Notes: generated by a model not told the origin, from the sequence alone. Positions 35,962 to 45,886 are shown, counted from the first letter of the stretch. The stretch: 64,000 nucleotides of DNA from an uncultured Shewanella sp. (GCF_947497935.1 NZ_CANMIO010000007.1:1-64000), one strand, 5' to 3'. Numbers and translations: made by a program.

Positions 35962-35979
35962 ATACATATATAGTGCCAA
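35962..35979 (-). promoter_or_regulatory. Sigma-54-like promoter of the 33611-35923 gene
   Basis: Minus strand TTGGCACTATATATGTA. The -24 element TTGGCAC is perfect and the spacing is right, but the -12 element is ATGT rather than TTGC. The start would be near 35951, giving a leader of about 28 nt with GAGGT at the proper distance from the ATG. Confidence 0.5.
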
Positions 35980-36028
35980 TAATTTATTTCTTATAATTCA
36001 ACTGGTTATAATTTATTAGTCGCGAAAG

Positions 36029-36144
36029 GTGTAACAGGTATCGGCTGTCTGGATTTTTATTGAGTTTTTTCAGAGGCTTATCTTGTTTCAAAAGTGATAC
36101 ACTTTTGGGAGAGGAAAATACTTGCAAGGAAGGACAGGTGTAAC
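36029..36144. promoter_or_regulatory. Enhancer-type sites upstream of the second exported-protein gene
   Basis: The perfect palindrome AAAAGTG-ATA-CACTTTT lies at 36090-36106, about 140-155 bp upstream of the predicted start. GTGTAAC occurs at 36029-36035 and again at 36138-36144 (about -80 and -190). The palindrome agrees with the 30691-30707 site at 14 of 17 positions. The shared motif suggests one regulator for both genes. Confidence 0.5.
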
Positions 36145-36173
36145 TGTGCTGTTTTGCGGATAAAAAGCGGAAA

Positions 36174-36211
36174 ATAAATGAAAAGAGCCAAGGAGCGAGT
36201 TGACCTTGGCT
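36174..36211 (-). terminator. Terminator of the RND efflux operon
   Basis: AGCCAAGG and CCTTGGCT (36186-36211) form an 8-bp stem. In the minus direction it is followed by CTTTTCATTTATTTT. It lies about 180 bases after the last permease gene. Confidence 0.65.
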
Positions 36212-36294
36212 ATAAATTGTAATGTGTTAGAGCATCGTCAGCTCAAGTTTAAAAGTCTTAAGCTGGCTCCCATAGATCACAGCGTATTCATAAC

Positions 36295-36363
36295 AGCCAT
36301 GAGCAGCCCTTAGTAATAGCCATGAGCTGCCCCTAATGATAGTCAAGAGCTAGCCCGAGCTAA
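36295..36363. repeat. Three 23-bp degenerate tandem repeats
   Basis: Units at 36295-36317, 36318-36340 and 36341-36363 share AGCCATGAGC-GCCC-TA. The first two match at about 19 of 23 positions. The third has drifted and includes GCCCGAGCTAACGGGC, a short hairpin. They lie just downstream of the permease stop codon. Confidence 0.7.
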
Positions 36364-36393
36364 CGGGCAGGAGCTCACTCGCAGCAATCACCA

Positions 36394-39300
36394 CTAGCTC
36401 ATCCAAGGTAATAGCCTCCTTGAAAACCTGTCGGCTTGTCCAAGGCGAATCGCGCTGTTGTGGCGTATTCTATAAAGGGCTTGATAACACAAGGGCACCA
36501 AATACAGGCTAGTGACGGTTGAGAAGGTGAGGCCGCCGATAATCGCAATCGCCATCGGCGAGTATGATGGACCGCCACCGCCGAGCTGCGTATCTCCCAT
36601 AGCTAAGGGGACTAAGCCTAGTACTGTGGTTCCTACTGTCATAAGCACTGGGCGTAATCGAGTGAAACACACGGCACTAATGGTTTCAGATAGCTTGTCT
36701 AACTCAGGGGTTAATTGGTTGATTTGGTCCACCAAGACAATGCCGTTATTCACCACAATGCCCATCAAGATTAAGATCCCTATCATTGCCATTATCGACA
36801 TCGGAGTGCCAGTAAATAGTAGTGCCCAAAACACGCCAGTAATCGAGAATAGAATCGAGGTGATAATCGCTGTGGGTAGCAGCAGTGACTCAAAAAGTGC
36901 GGCCATAACGATATAGATCATTGCAATCGCCAAAATCATATTGGTTGCCATCACGGCTTCATCTTCGTCTTGCTTTTGAAAACCGCCTCGCAATGAGTAG
37001 CCGTAACCTGCGGGGAAGTTAATATTATCCATCACTTGAGTGATCTTCTCCTGTGCTTCCTCTGTGGTTAGCTCATCTAAGTTGGCTCCAATCGATAGAG
37101 CTGTCTGTCTATCGTAATGGCGAATGGTGTCAAACCTAGGTAAAATTTCGACCTTGGCTAAACTGTCTAAGGTGTAGACTCGATTGTCGATTCGGATCAC
37201 TGGCAGTTGTTTTAGTTTTTCCAGTGATAAGCGCCACTGCTGCTCAAACGCCATCTCGATCCGCAGTTCACCACTAGGATCATGACGAAATGAGCGTAGA
37301 GGTGTGCCTCTTAGCGCCATAGAGATACTAGAGGCCACTTCACTGAGTTTTAAATCCAGTCTTGCTGCCATTTGGCGGTCGATACGGATCACCACCTCTT
37401 GCTGGGCGCCATTTAACTCTGAGCGCACATCGGTGAGGCCATCGATATTACTGAGTAGCGGGATGACTTGTTCACTAAGGTGAATTAACTCTGTGGTCGA
37501 GCGACCTGTGAGGGAAACGCGAACGCCGTTGTTTTCTCCGCCCCAGCCAAATTGCGGCTTGGCGATAGCAAATTTTGGAAAACCTTCCCGTATGGTTTTC
37601 TTCAGCGCCTTCATATCGACTTCGGTGTCTTCTTTTAAGATCAGAGTCGATTGACCTCTGTCGGCCGAGAAGTAACTGTATACCGAGTCTATCTGGAACT
37701 TATCTTTATTGGCATAGAGATAAGTTTCCATCTTAGTGATCATCGCTTCAGTGACATCTAAGCTGTGACGGCCTTCCACCTGATAGTTGATGTATAGACG
37801 ATTATTGCCTTCACCATCAGACTGGTCTTGTTTGACCATGCTTAATGGTAGGGCGGTGGAAGCTAAGAGGACGATAGCTAATACACCTGAAATTCGCGGG
37901 TGAGCCAAGATCCAATTTAGGCTCGTTTGGTAGCGAGTTTGTAGTGAGCTTTCTTTCGTTCGCTTACTTAACGAGAATGTCATCTTACTTAGCATTAACG
38001 GTAGCAATGTTTTTGCGACTAACAATGAAGCGCCGAGGGAGATACAGATAGCAATCGCCACATGCTCCAAGAAAATCGTTAGCTCAACTTTTACGCCAAA
38101 TATGTTAGGTAAAAATACAATTGCCGTCGTCATGGTACCGGCTAGTACTGCTAATGAGACCTTATCGACCCCTCGCAGTATAGCCGTGTTGTCACTTTGG
38201 CTTACAGGCTCGAGATTGTTTAGGCCATCGACTTTAGCTTGCTTCTCTTGAAGTACGCTTTCGGTGACCACCACAGCGTTGTCGATCAGCATGCCCACAG
38301 CAAGTAATAATCCCATCATTGACAAAATATTGAGGCTATAACCTAAAAAGTACATTGCCGCTAATGTCATACAGATAGCAATCGGCACCGATGACACGAT
38401 TACTAAGGTCATCTTAAGGTCGCGAAGGAACAGATATAGAACAATGAAAGAAAGCAAAGCACCTATCAGACCTGCGGCAAGTAGATCGCGCAAGGAAGAG
38501 GTCACCCCATAGGCCTGATCTTCCATGACAAACAGTTTAATACCTTCAAACTGTGAGTCCTGCTTAGCTTCTTCGATAACCTTCATCACCCGTTCGGATA
38601 CATCGACCAGATTAGCACCCGACTCTTTAAACACATCTAAACCAACGGCGTAATTTTGATCTAAGTGACGACCATCTAGGCGCTCTGGCAAAGAGAAGGT
38701 GATATTGGCGATATCGCCTAAGGTGATCCCTGGCGCTAATACCAACGCAGCGATGTCATCTAAATTTCTAAACTCCCCCTTGGGCGATACTTGATAGACG
38801 CGAGAGTCGGTTTTCAACACGCCAGCGTTAATGACAAAGTTTTCTTGCTGTAAGCGGCGGTTAAGGGCTTGAACCGAAATATTGCTCGATGCCAGTTTGT
38901 CGGCATTAATACGAATTTCAATCTGCTTCTGTTCGACACCATAAAGGGTGACTTGCGATACCCCTTCTACACGTTCTAGTGGTTTTTTAAGCTGCTTATC
39001 GAGTAGATCGAAAGCACTGGATAGCTCGCGGTCGCTTGAAATTCGTAAATTAAGCACCGGCATATCGGCGGTACTGAACTGCCTGATAAACACTCGCTCC
39101 ACATCTTTAGGCAATAAGTGACGCACCGCATCGACTTTCTCTCTGGCCTCTAAGCTCTTAGTGGCGACGTTCTCTCCCCACTTCATTCTTAGCTCAATTT
39201 CAGCGCCATTTTGTGAGGAGCTTGAGCGTAGCTCCTCAATGCCGCCCATGGTGGCTAACGACTCCTCCAGTACATTGGTGATGTCACGCTCCACCTCTGA

Positions 39301-39468
39301 AGGGGTGGAGCCTTTATAGGGCACCTCAACAATCACCTGTGGAATATCGATGCCAGGGAACATCTCTAGTGGCAATAATCGACTAGAAGCGAGCCCAAAC
39401 AGGAGTATTGCCACAAAAAACATCGTGGTCGTTACAGGCCTTGCAATGGCGAAGCGGGTGATATTCAT
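36394..39468 (-). CDS. RND-family efflux permease (second of pair)
   Basis: A 1024-residue inner-membrane proton-driven permease of the HAE/AcrB-like RND superfamily. It has the usual 12-helix plan with two large periplasmic loops (about 30-330 and 545-850). The first helix is MNITRFAIARPVTTTMFFVAILLFG. The transmembrane proton-relay aspartates are seen in GMLIDNAVVVTESVL. Its start overlaps the stop of the preceding permease gene (ATGA), so the two are translationally coupled. It should form a trimer, alone or mixed with its neighbour, and connect to an outer-membrane channel encoded elsewhere. The substrate is unknown. Confidence 0.93.
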   Translation of the reverse strand: MNITRFAIARPVTTTMFFVAILLFGLASSRLLPLEMFPGIDIPQVIVEVPYKGSTPSEVERDITNVLEESLATMGGIEELRSSSSQNGAEIELRMKWGENVATKSLEAREKVDAVRHLLPKDVERVFIRQFSTADMPVLNLRISSDRELSSAFDLLDKQLKKPLERVEGVSQVTLYGVEQKQIEIRINADKLASSNISVQALNRRLQQENFVINAGVLKTDSRVYQVSPKGEFRNLDDIAALVLAPGITLGDIANITFSLPERLDGRHLDQNYAVGLDVFKESGANLVDVSERVMKVIEEAKQDSQFEGIKLFVMEDQAYGVTSSLRDLLAAGLIGALLSFIVLYLFLRDLKMTLVIVSSVPIAICMTLAAMYFLGYSLNILSMMGLLLAVGMLIDNAVVVTESVLQEKQAKVDGLNNLEPVSQSDNTAILRGVDKVSLAVLAGTMTTAIVFLPNIFGVKVELTIFLEHVAIAICISLGASLLVAKTLLPLMLSKMTFSLSKRTKESSLQTRYQTSLNWILAHPRISGVLAIVLLASTALPLSMVKQDQSDGEGNNRLYINYQVEGRHSLDVTEAMITKMETYLYANKDKFQIDSVYSYFSADRGQSTLILKEDTEVDMKALKKTIREGFPKFAIAKPQFGWGGENNGVRVSLTGRSTTELIHLSEQVIPLLSNIDGLTDVRSELNGAQQEVVIRIDRQMAARLDLKLSEVASSISMALRGTPLRSFRHDPSGELRIEMAFEQQWRLSLEKLKQLPVIRIDNRVYTLDSLAKVEILPRFDTIRHYDRQTALSIGANLDELTTEEAQEKITQVMDNINFPAGYGYSLRGGFQKQDEDEAVMATNMILAIAMIYIVMAALFESLLLPTAIITSILFSITGVFWALLFTGTPMSIMAMIGILILMGIVVNNGIVLVDQINQLTPELDKLSETISAVCFTRLRPVLMTVGTTVLGLVPLAMGDTQLGGGGPSYSPMAIAIIGGLTFSTVTSLYLVPLCYQALYRIRHNSAIRLGQADRFSRRLLPWMS

Positions 39469-42400
39469 GCTTGGCCTCCTTCAAGACTCATGTCTGACTC
39501 TTTTTTATCAAACTCCTTTCTATCAAAGAGGGCATAAAGCACAGGGATCACAACTAAAGTCAGTAGCGTTGATAATGATAGACCGAAAATCACCGTAATC
39601 GCCATCGGCGCTCTCACTTCGCTACCATCACCAAGGCCTAGTGCCATAGGAGATAGGCCAAGCGCGGTAGTCATGGTGGTCATGATGATTGGACGCAGAC
39701 GCGATTTAGCCGCGTTAGAGATTGCAGTAAGCTTATCTTCGCCATTTTGACGCAGTTGGTTAATTCTATCGACCAGTACGATGGCGTTGTTGACCACAAT
39801 TCCCGCCAGCATGATAAGCCCGATAAATACCACCACACTTAAATGAGTATTCGTGATAAATAGACCAAAAATACTTCCGCCGACCGCCATAGGCACTGCG
39901 ATAAGAATAAGCAGCGGATGCAGTAAAGACTCAAATTGGCTCGCCATCACTAGGTAAACTAAAAATACAGCGAGCACGAGAGCAATTTGTAGCGACTTAA
40001 ATGAATGCTCCATCTCTTCATTTTGTCCGCCAAAGCGGGCTTGAATCGAGGTAGGCAGCGTCTGTGCTGCTAGAATGTCACGAGCAGTGAGCACTGCATC
40101 ATTTAGATCGCCATAGGCTAAGTTAGCCGACACTATGGCAACACGCTGCTGGCTGATACGGTTAATCGCTGAAGGGCCAAGCTTGAGGCTGACATCAGCA
40201 ACCGCGCTGAGCGAAATAGGATGACTACTGTTTGGATTGATAATCATCGAGTCGATATCACTGATCTGATTGCGTTCATCAAGTTCGCTACGCACTAAAA
40301 TATCAATCTTACGGTCGCGAACCGTGTACTGACTCGCAATTGTGCCGCCAATCCTTTGGGCGATACGATTGGCAACGGTTGGGGCGTCCATGCCGAGCGC
40401 CGCTAAACGCTCATGGTCAAATCGAATGCTTAGTTCAGGCTGACCATCACGCAGGCTGGTATTGATATCGGCAAAACGGTCTGAATCCGATAGAGCATCT
40501 ACCAAGTTATCGGCAGTTTGTTTAAGCTGGCCAAGATCGTAGCCAACGAGCTCAATTTCAAGTGGTGTCTTAAAACTGAAGAGTTCAGGGTGCTGCACCT
40601 TAGCTTCAAGCTCAGGAATGCGCATTGCGGTCACGCGTAGCTTATTCGCGACAGCATCAAAGGCATAGTGATCACTCAGTACGACCTGTAAGCGGCCCCA
40701 ATTTTCGCCGCCTCGTGAGGTGTCAGAGGTCATTAAGCCCCCGCTACCAGCTTGGCTATAGGCATGCTTCACATCACTGCGATCTTTTATCGACAGCGCT
40801 AGAGTTCTTAGTACTCTGTCTGTTTGGGCGACTTCTGTTCCCGGTGGCAGTAAAACCTCGACATAGAACTCACCTTGATTCATTGGTGGGATCAACTCCA
40901 TACCTAACTTTGGCACTAAAAGCGCAGCACTTGCCGTAACGGCCAAGGCAATCGACAACGTTAGTAGACGGAACTTTAAAGCCGCAGCCAAAAGTTGATG
41001 ATAAAAGCGTTCTAACTTGTGATAGCCCCAGTTGAACACGCTGCTAATGGGTCGCATTATGAGCCCCGCCAGCCAAGATAGGCTACGACCAATAATCAAC
41101 ACTAAGGTTAATAGTGCACTCGGCAGGTAGTTAAAAAGCAAAACAAATGGAAAAGAGAACACGGTGGCGCTGTAGTGTTTTAGTTTTGCCATTTTCGTTT
41201 CAGGTTTAGGTTTTGCTGTCTTTTCCAGTAACGGGGGCAGTGCTTTAAAGCCTTCTCGAGAGGCAAGCATTGGGATGGTGGTAAGCGCTACTAACAGTGA
41301 AGCGAGTAGGGCAAAGGTAACGGTTAATGCTTGGTCTGCAAACAATGCTCCTGCTACGCCGTCGACAAACACTAAAGGTACAAATACTGCTAGTGTAGTG
41401 AGTGTCGAGGCAAAAATAGCACCAGCCACTTCTTTAGTACCGGTAACCGCCGCTTCTAGGCGATTCATCCCGAGTGACTTACAGCGGTCGATGTTTTCCA
41501 GAACTACGATGGCATTATCGACCAAAAGCCCCACTGCGAGAGCTATACCGCCAAGAGACATGATGTTAAGGCTGATATCGGCAAAGTACATCATGTTAAA
41601 GGTTGCGATAACCGAGAACGGGATCGAAATTGAGATGATCAAGGTTGGAATGATGTCCCTAAGGAACAGGTAGATGACTAGCATAGAGAGTAAACTACCA
41701 ATTAGTGCGGCAGTGGTGACTTCGTTGACGGCACTTTCAATAAATTCAGATTGATCGTAAATGACTTTTAGTTCGGCTTTGGCATTTCGCTCGTTTAACT
41801 TGTTTAGCTCTGCCGTGACTTTGCGGGCGACAGCAACGGTATTGGCATCACCTTCTTTATATATTGCCAGTTCAATCGACTCTTTATCACCAATGCGTGT
41901 GATGTCATTACGTTCTTTATAGGCATCGACAATTTGCGCGACTTCAAATAGACGCACTAGCGTCTGCTCATCGCGGTAGATCACTATCTGACCTAATTCA
42001 TCTAGGGAATTAAATTGGTTAAGGGTACGGACTAAATATTCTTTGTCACCTTGGATCACTTTACCGGCCGATAGGTTAATATTTTCTTCGGCAATACGGT
42101 TACGGATGAGGTCAGCACTTAAGTTGAGCTGGGTGAGCTTTTGCTGGTTTAGCTGAATATGGACTTCTTGCTGTAAACCACCTGATAGCCGCACTGCAGC
42201 CACACCCGTTAAGGATTCTAGTTGGCGTTTTAGCTCCTCTTCGGCATAGGTGCGCATCTGTTTAAGTTCGCTTTCGCTCATACCTTCAGAGACACTAGAG
42301 CTTGACTCTGGAACCGATAAAGCCAGACGTACTATGGGGTCGAGGTTTGGGTTGAAGCGCAGTAATAATGGCTTTTTAACATCAAGAGGCAGTTCAATCG

Positions 42401-42740
42401 TATCGAGTTTCTCTCGTACATCAAGGCTTGCCATATCCATATCTGTGCCCCATTCAAACTCAAGCACAACATCTGACATACCTGAGCGTGAAATTGAACT
42501 GATTTTTCTAAGGCCTTTGACAATACCTGCCGCCTCTTCAATAGGCTTTGAGACCAGTTGCTCAACTTCGACTGGCGCCGCTCCGATATATTGGGTTCGA
42601 ATCGTGATACTTGGGTAGCTCAAGTCGGGTAAAAGCTTAACGGCTAAGCGGGAAAAGCCCACCATGCCAAAAAGAATCACTGCAAACATAAACATCCATA
42701 CTGTTACCGGTCGATTAACCGCAGTTTTTATAATAGACAT
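39465..42740 (-). CDS. RND-family efflux permease (first of pair)
   Basis: A 1091-residue RND permease with the same plan as its partner and the signatures MSIIKTAVNRPVTVWMF at the start and GLLVDNAIVVLENIDR in helix 4. It is longer than usual because a cytoplasmic/membrane insertion of about 70-80 residues (near 500-580, with KTAKPKPETKMAKLKHY and an amphipathic stretch) separates the two halves. It shares an operon with the adaptor upstream (107-base gap) and overlaps the second permease. The two paralogues are clearly divergent rather than recent duplicates. Confidence 0.93.
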   Translation of the reverse strand: MSIIKTAVNRPVTVWMFMFAVILFGMVGFSRLAVKLLPDLSYPSITIRTQYIGAAPVEVEQLVSKPIEEAAGIVKGLRKISSISRSGMSDVVLEFEWGTDMDMASLDVREKLDTIELPLDVKKPLLLRFNPNLDPIVRLALSVPESSSSVSEGMSESELKQMRTYAEEELKRQLESLTGVAAVRLSGGLQQEVHIQLNQQKLTQLNLSADLIRNRIAEENINLSAGKVIQGDKEYLVRTLNQFNSLDELGQIVIYRDEQTLVRLFEVAQIVDAYKERNDITRIGDKESIELAIYKEGDANTVAVARKVTAELNKLNERNAKAELKVIYDQSEFIESAVNEVTTAALIGSLLSMLVIYLFLRDIIPTLIISISIPFSVIATFNMMYFADISLNIMSLGGIALAVGLLVDNAIVVLENIDRCKSLGMNRLEAAVTGTKEVAGAIFASTLTTLAVFVPLVFVDGVAGALFADQALTVTFALLASLLVALTTIPMLASREGFKALPPLLEKTAKPKPETKMAKLKHYSATVFSFPFVLLFNYLPSALLTLVLIIGRSLSWLAGLIMRPISSVFNWGYHKLERFYHQLLAAALKFRLLTLSIALAVTASAALLVPKLGMELIPPMNQGEFYVEVLLPPGTEVAQTDRVLRTLALSIKDRSDVKHAYSQAGSGGLMTSDTSRGGENWGRLQVVLSDHYAFDAVANKLRVTAMRIPELEAKVQHPELFSFKTPLEIELVGYDLGQLKQTADNLVDALSDSDRFADINTSLRDGQPELSIRFDHERLAALGMDAPTVANRIAQRIGGTIASQYTVRDRKIDILVRSELDERNQISDIDSMIINPNSSHPISLSAVADVSLKLGPSAINRISQQRVAIVSANLAYGDLNDAVLTARDILAAQTLPTSIQARFGGQNEEMEHSFKSLQIALVLAVFLVYLVMASQFESLLHPLLILIAVPMAVGGSIFGLFITNTHLSVVVFIGLIMLAGIVVNNAIVLVDRINQLRQNGEDKLTAISNAAKSRLRPIIMTTMTTALGLSPMALGLGDGSEVRAPMAITVIFGLSLSTLLTLVVIPVLYALFDRKEFDKKESDMSLEGGQA

Positions 42741-42847
42741 AGGGGGCTTCCCATTTTTTTAGCTGACTCGAGGTCTGAAAAAGTAATCCGTTCAATGCTT
42801 GATATAACATCGATAATTTTGACAATAGGCATGGTGAGAGCCTTAAT

Positions 42848-43909
42848 CTATTTAGCCGACGCTAAGTCGACAGAGTTGATCACTTCAACTAGTGACTTGT
42901 CTTTCAAATTTTGTTGGCCTCGGATCACAATCTGCTCACCGGGCTCGATACCCGCAACAACTTCCACAGTATCGGCTTCACGATAGCCAAGAGAAACGGC
43001 GCGGCGATTGGCGTTTTCACCATCGATCACATAAAGAGCAAATTCGTTATCTTGGTTGATTACTGCGTTATAGGGCACAGTGATGACATTATTGTGGGTG
43101 TCGTATTTAAGCTCGACACGAGTGAACATACCGGCTTTTAGCGTGGCATTTTGGTTAGGTACCGATAATGTGACTTTAAATGTTCCGCTTTGGGAATCCA
43201 CAATCGGGCTAATCCGCAGTACTGTTGCATGAGTGGTGTCTTGAGTGTGCTTGTTGGCATAAATTTCAGCATCTTGCCCTAGGCGTAAGTGTTGTAACTG
43301 CTGTTCAGGTAGGTGCACAATGCCGTAGAGCTCGTCTTGATTGACGATGTAAAACAGTTCATCAAATTCTTTAGCCATGTTGCCGGACTTTACAAAGCGG
43401 GTGGCTACGATGCCATCGATAGGTGAGCGGATCATGCTCTCTTGTACATAAAGCGCTGCAAGATCTCGCTTCGCTATTGCTGCTTGCAGGTTATATTCAA
43501 GTTTTGCCATAGAATCGGCACTGAAAAATTCTTTATTGCTGATTTTTTTAAGGCGATTTAATTCCTGCTCAATGATTTCAACTTCGGCTTGAGAGCGGTC
43601 CAAATCGAACTTCTGTCTCTTAGAATCGATTACGGCTAATAACTGGCCCTTGGTCACTCTATCGCCTTCTTCAACCCTGATCGCTTGAATGAGACCAGCA
43701 ACTCGGGTGACCACTTTAGCTTCTTGTGGTGCTTCTAACGTCGCAGTTGTACTGTAGAAAGAGGAAACATCGCCTTGAATAACCGTGGCAGTTTCAACCG
43801 GAACTGCATACTTATCTTCTTCCTTGGCTTGTTCTTCTGCACCACATGCACTCAATAGGGTTACTAGTAGTAGAGGTAGAATGATTCTATTTTTATTTAA
43901 CGTTTCCAT
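42848..43909 (-). CDS. Periplasmic adaptor (membrane fusion) lipoprotein
   Basis: The 353-residue protein has a lipoprotein signal with LLSACG (Cys22). A lipoyl/barrel-sandwich domain (about 55-95 and 165-205) is split by a short coiled-coil hairpin (QAEVEIIEQELNRLKKISNKEF). A beta-barrel and membrane-proximal domain follow. It matches the MexA/AcrA-type RND adaptor family and links the two permeases encoded downstream to an outer-membrane channel. No TolC-like gene or transcription regulator lies next to the operon. Confidence 0.93.
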   Translation of the reverse strand: METLNKNRIILPLLLVTLLSACGAEEQAKEEDKYAVPVETATVIQGDVSSFYSTTATLEAPQEAKVVTRVAGLIQAIRVEEGDRVTKGQLLAVIDSKRQKFDLDRSQAEVEIIEQELNRLKKISNKEFFSADSMAKLEYNLQAAIAKRDLAALYVQESMIRSPIDGIVATRFVKSGNMAKEFDELFYIVNQDELYGIVHLPEQQLQHLRLGQDAEIYANKHTQDTTHATVLRISPIVDSQSGTFKVTLSVPNQNATLKAGMFTRVELKYDTHNNVITVPYNAVINQDNEFALYVIDGENANRRAVSLGYREADTVEVVAGIEPGEQIVIRGQQNLKDKSLVEVINSVDLASAK

Positions 43910-44394
43910 GTAAGCAGACCTTAATTATCTTTTGATAGGCCTGATAAAGCAGGATATGTGCCACAACTGAAAGTTCCTTTATATCAGCTAGTTAATTGTT
44001 GCTGGACATCGTTTAGATGTTCTGTTGCATAAAATGTAGCGAGAAAGTACAAATGTTGGTTTTTTTAACAATAGTTACGATTAGTGTCTTTAACTATCAG
44101 ATGGGCTTTATATGAATTATCAATTTTTAGTTTACAGACATGATTGGCTTTGGGGCGCAGTGGTAAGAAATATCGTTTGTTATGCTAATTAAGTCAGGTT
44201 AATTTCAGTGCTAAAGCGGACTTTTTGCAAATATTAGCATTTTTCATGATGAATTTTATTTGTCGAATTAACGTTAGCTAGGCAATCTTAGAAGTGTGAT
44301 TCATCATAGTTAGTTGCATTTTAACAGCATGAACAGTGCGAATGCTCGGTTTGAGGCTGGGGAGTAATTAAGCTTGCCCATGTGATGAAGCAAT
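43910..44394. other. Intergenic region upstream of the efflux operon
   Basis: About 480 bp of AT-rich sequence between the efflux adaptor start and the gltA terminator. It must contain the efflux promoter. I found no clear dyad operator, repeat or small gene. Confidence 0.4.
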
Positions 44395-44422
44395 AAAAAA
44401 GGCACTCAATGAGTGCCTTTTT
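44395..44422. terminator. Terminator of gltA
   Basis: GGCACTC-AAT-GAGTGCC stem flanked by A6 and T5. In the minus direction it lies 56 bases after the gltA stop and is followed by TTTTTTATTG. Confidence 0.92.
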
Positions 44423-44478
44423 ATCTATTCAATACTGCCATTTAAGTGACGAGCTTAAATGGGGTAATAAATAAGCTT

Positions 44479-45768
44479 TTAGTCGCGCTTGTCTAACTCG
44501 ATAAAGTCACGCTTAGCATCACCAGTATAGAGCTGGCGAGGACGACTGATCTTATGACCAGGCTGATCTAGCATCTCTTTCCAGTGTGCAATCCAACCCA
44601 CTGTACGCGCTAATGCGAACAATACAGTGAACATACTTGTTGGAATACCAATCGCTTTCATGATGATGCCTGAGTAGAAATCAACATTTGGATAAAGCTT
44701 CTTAGAGACGAAGTACTCGTCTTCCAGTGCTATACGCTCTAGTTCCATCGCAACATCGAGTAGTGGATCGTTTACTTTTAGTTCGGCAAGCACTTCATGA
44801 CATGTTTCACGCATTACCTTAGCGCGAGGGTCGAAGTTCTTGTAAACGCGGTGACCGAAGCCCATCAGACGGAATGGATCTTCTTTGTCTTTAGCGCGTG
44901 CAATAAACTCAGGAATGCGATCTACAGTGCCAATCTCTTCAAGCATATTAAGGCATGCTTCGTTAGCACCGCCGTGTGCTGGTCCCCATAGTGATGCAAT
45001 ACCTGCTGCAATACATGCAAATGGGTTAGCACCTGAAGAACCGGCTAAACGAACGGTAGACGTTGATGCGTTTTGCTCGTGGTCTGCGTGTAGGATGAAA
45101 ATACGATCCATTGCGCGTTCTACGATAGGATTAACCTTGTATTCTTCACATGGTACAGCAAACATCATGCTTAAGAAGTTACCCGCATAGCTTAGCTCGT
45201 TACGTGGATAAACAAACGGTTGGCCGATTGAATACTTGTAACACATGGCGGCAATTGTTGGCATTTTTGACACCAAACGATAGGCTGCAATCTCGCGGTG
45301 GCGCTCGTCATTTACATCCAAAGAGTCTTGGTAAAATGCCGATAAAGCACCTGTTACGCCACACAGCATTGCCATTGGGTGAGCATCAGGTCTAAAACCT
45401 GCGAAGAAAGCAGACAACTGCTCATTCACCATAGTATGGGTTTTTACTGTGTATACGAATTCGTCGTATTGTGCTTTATTTGGAAGCTCACCATAAAGCA
45501 ATAAATAACATAAATCTAAGTAACTAGATTCTACCGCCAACTGATCGATAGGGTAACCGCGGTGTAGCAGTACGCCTTTTTCGCCGTCGATATAAGTGAT
45601 AGCTGATTCGCAGGAAGCGGTCGCAAGAAATCCTGGATCGAAGGTAAAGTGACCTTTGCTACCTAGCTTGCTGATGTCGATTACATCAAAACCTGCCGTA
45701 CCTTCTTTGATAGGCAGTTCGATTGAATCATTCCCTGGTAGTTCTAATGTGGCTATATTATCAGCCAT
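44479..45768 (-). CDS. gltA: Citrate synthase
   Basis: Condenses oxaloacetate and acetyl-CoA to citrate, the first step of the TCA cycle. The 429-residue protein is of the hexameric, NADH-sensitive gammaproteobacterial type II form. Catalytic residues are visible: His in [11 protein letters not shown], His in [10 protein letters not shown] and Asp in [12 protein letters not shown]. The N-terminal [17 protein letters not shown] is typical. It is divergent from the sdh-suc operon, so the intergenic region probably coordinates both. A strong terminator follows. Confidence 0.97.
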   Translation of the reverse strand: MADNIATLELPGNDSIELPIKEGTAGFDVIDISKLGSKGHFTFDPGFLATASCESAITYIDGEKGVLLHRGYPIDQLAVESSYLDLCYLLLYGELPNKAQYDEFVYTVKTHTMVNEQLSAFFAGFRPDAHPMAMLCGVTGALSAFYQDSLDVNDERHREIAAYRLVSKMPTIAAMCYKYSIGQPFVYPRNELSYAGNFLSMMFAVPCEEYKVNPIVERAMDRIFILHADHEQNASTSTVRLAGSSGANPFACIAAGIASLWGPAHGGANEACLNMLEEIGTVDRIPEFIARAKDKEDPFRLMGFGHRVYKNFDPRAKVMRETCHEVLAELKVNDPLLDVAMELERIALEDEYFVSKKLYPNVDFYSGIIMKAIGIPTSMFTVLFALARTVGWIAHWKEMLDQPGHKISRPRQLYTGDAKRDFIELDKRD

Positions 45769-45827
45769 ACCCCATTCTCCTTACTTCATTCTTATTGAGT
45801 GCGGCTTATCAAACGTGAATACTTTAC

Positions 45828-45845
45828 AGTGAATCTAGATCACAT
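45828..45845 (-). promoter_or_regulatory. CRP-like site near gltA
   Basis: The minus strand reads TGTGATCTAGATTCACT. The first half and core match the CRP consensus TGTGA-N6-TCACA, but the second half is displaced by one base. It lies 60-77 bases upstream of the gltA start codon. Confidence 0.45.
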
Positions 45846-45874
45846 TTCAATTTAAATAAGCGTTTAAATTTGTT

Positions 45875-45886
45875 AGACCATGGTCT
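45875..45886. promoter_or_regulatory. Perfect 12-bp palindrome in the gltA-sdhC region
   Basis: AGACCATGGTCT, within TTAGACCATGGTCTTAA, is a perfect dyad typical of a dimeric repressor or activator site. The GACCA/TGGTC halves resemble GntR-family half-sites, but in reverse order. I cannot name the regulator. Confidence 0.45.

Noticed and set aside
36394..42740. Naming the permeases mdtB and mdtC
   Set aside because: Only the gene arrangement matches; sequence features do not support direct orthology.
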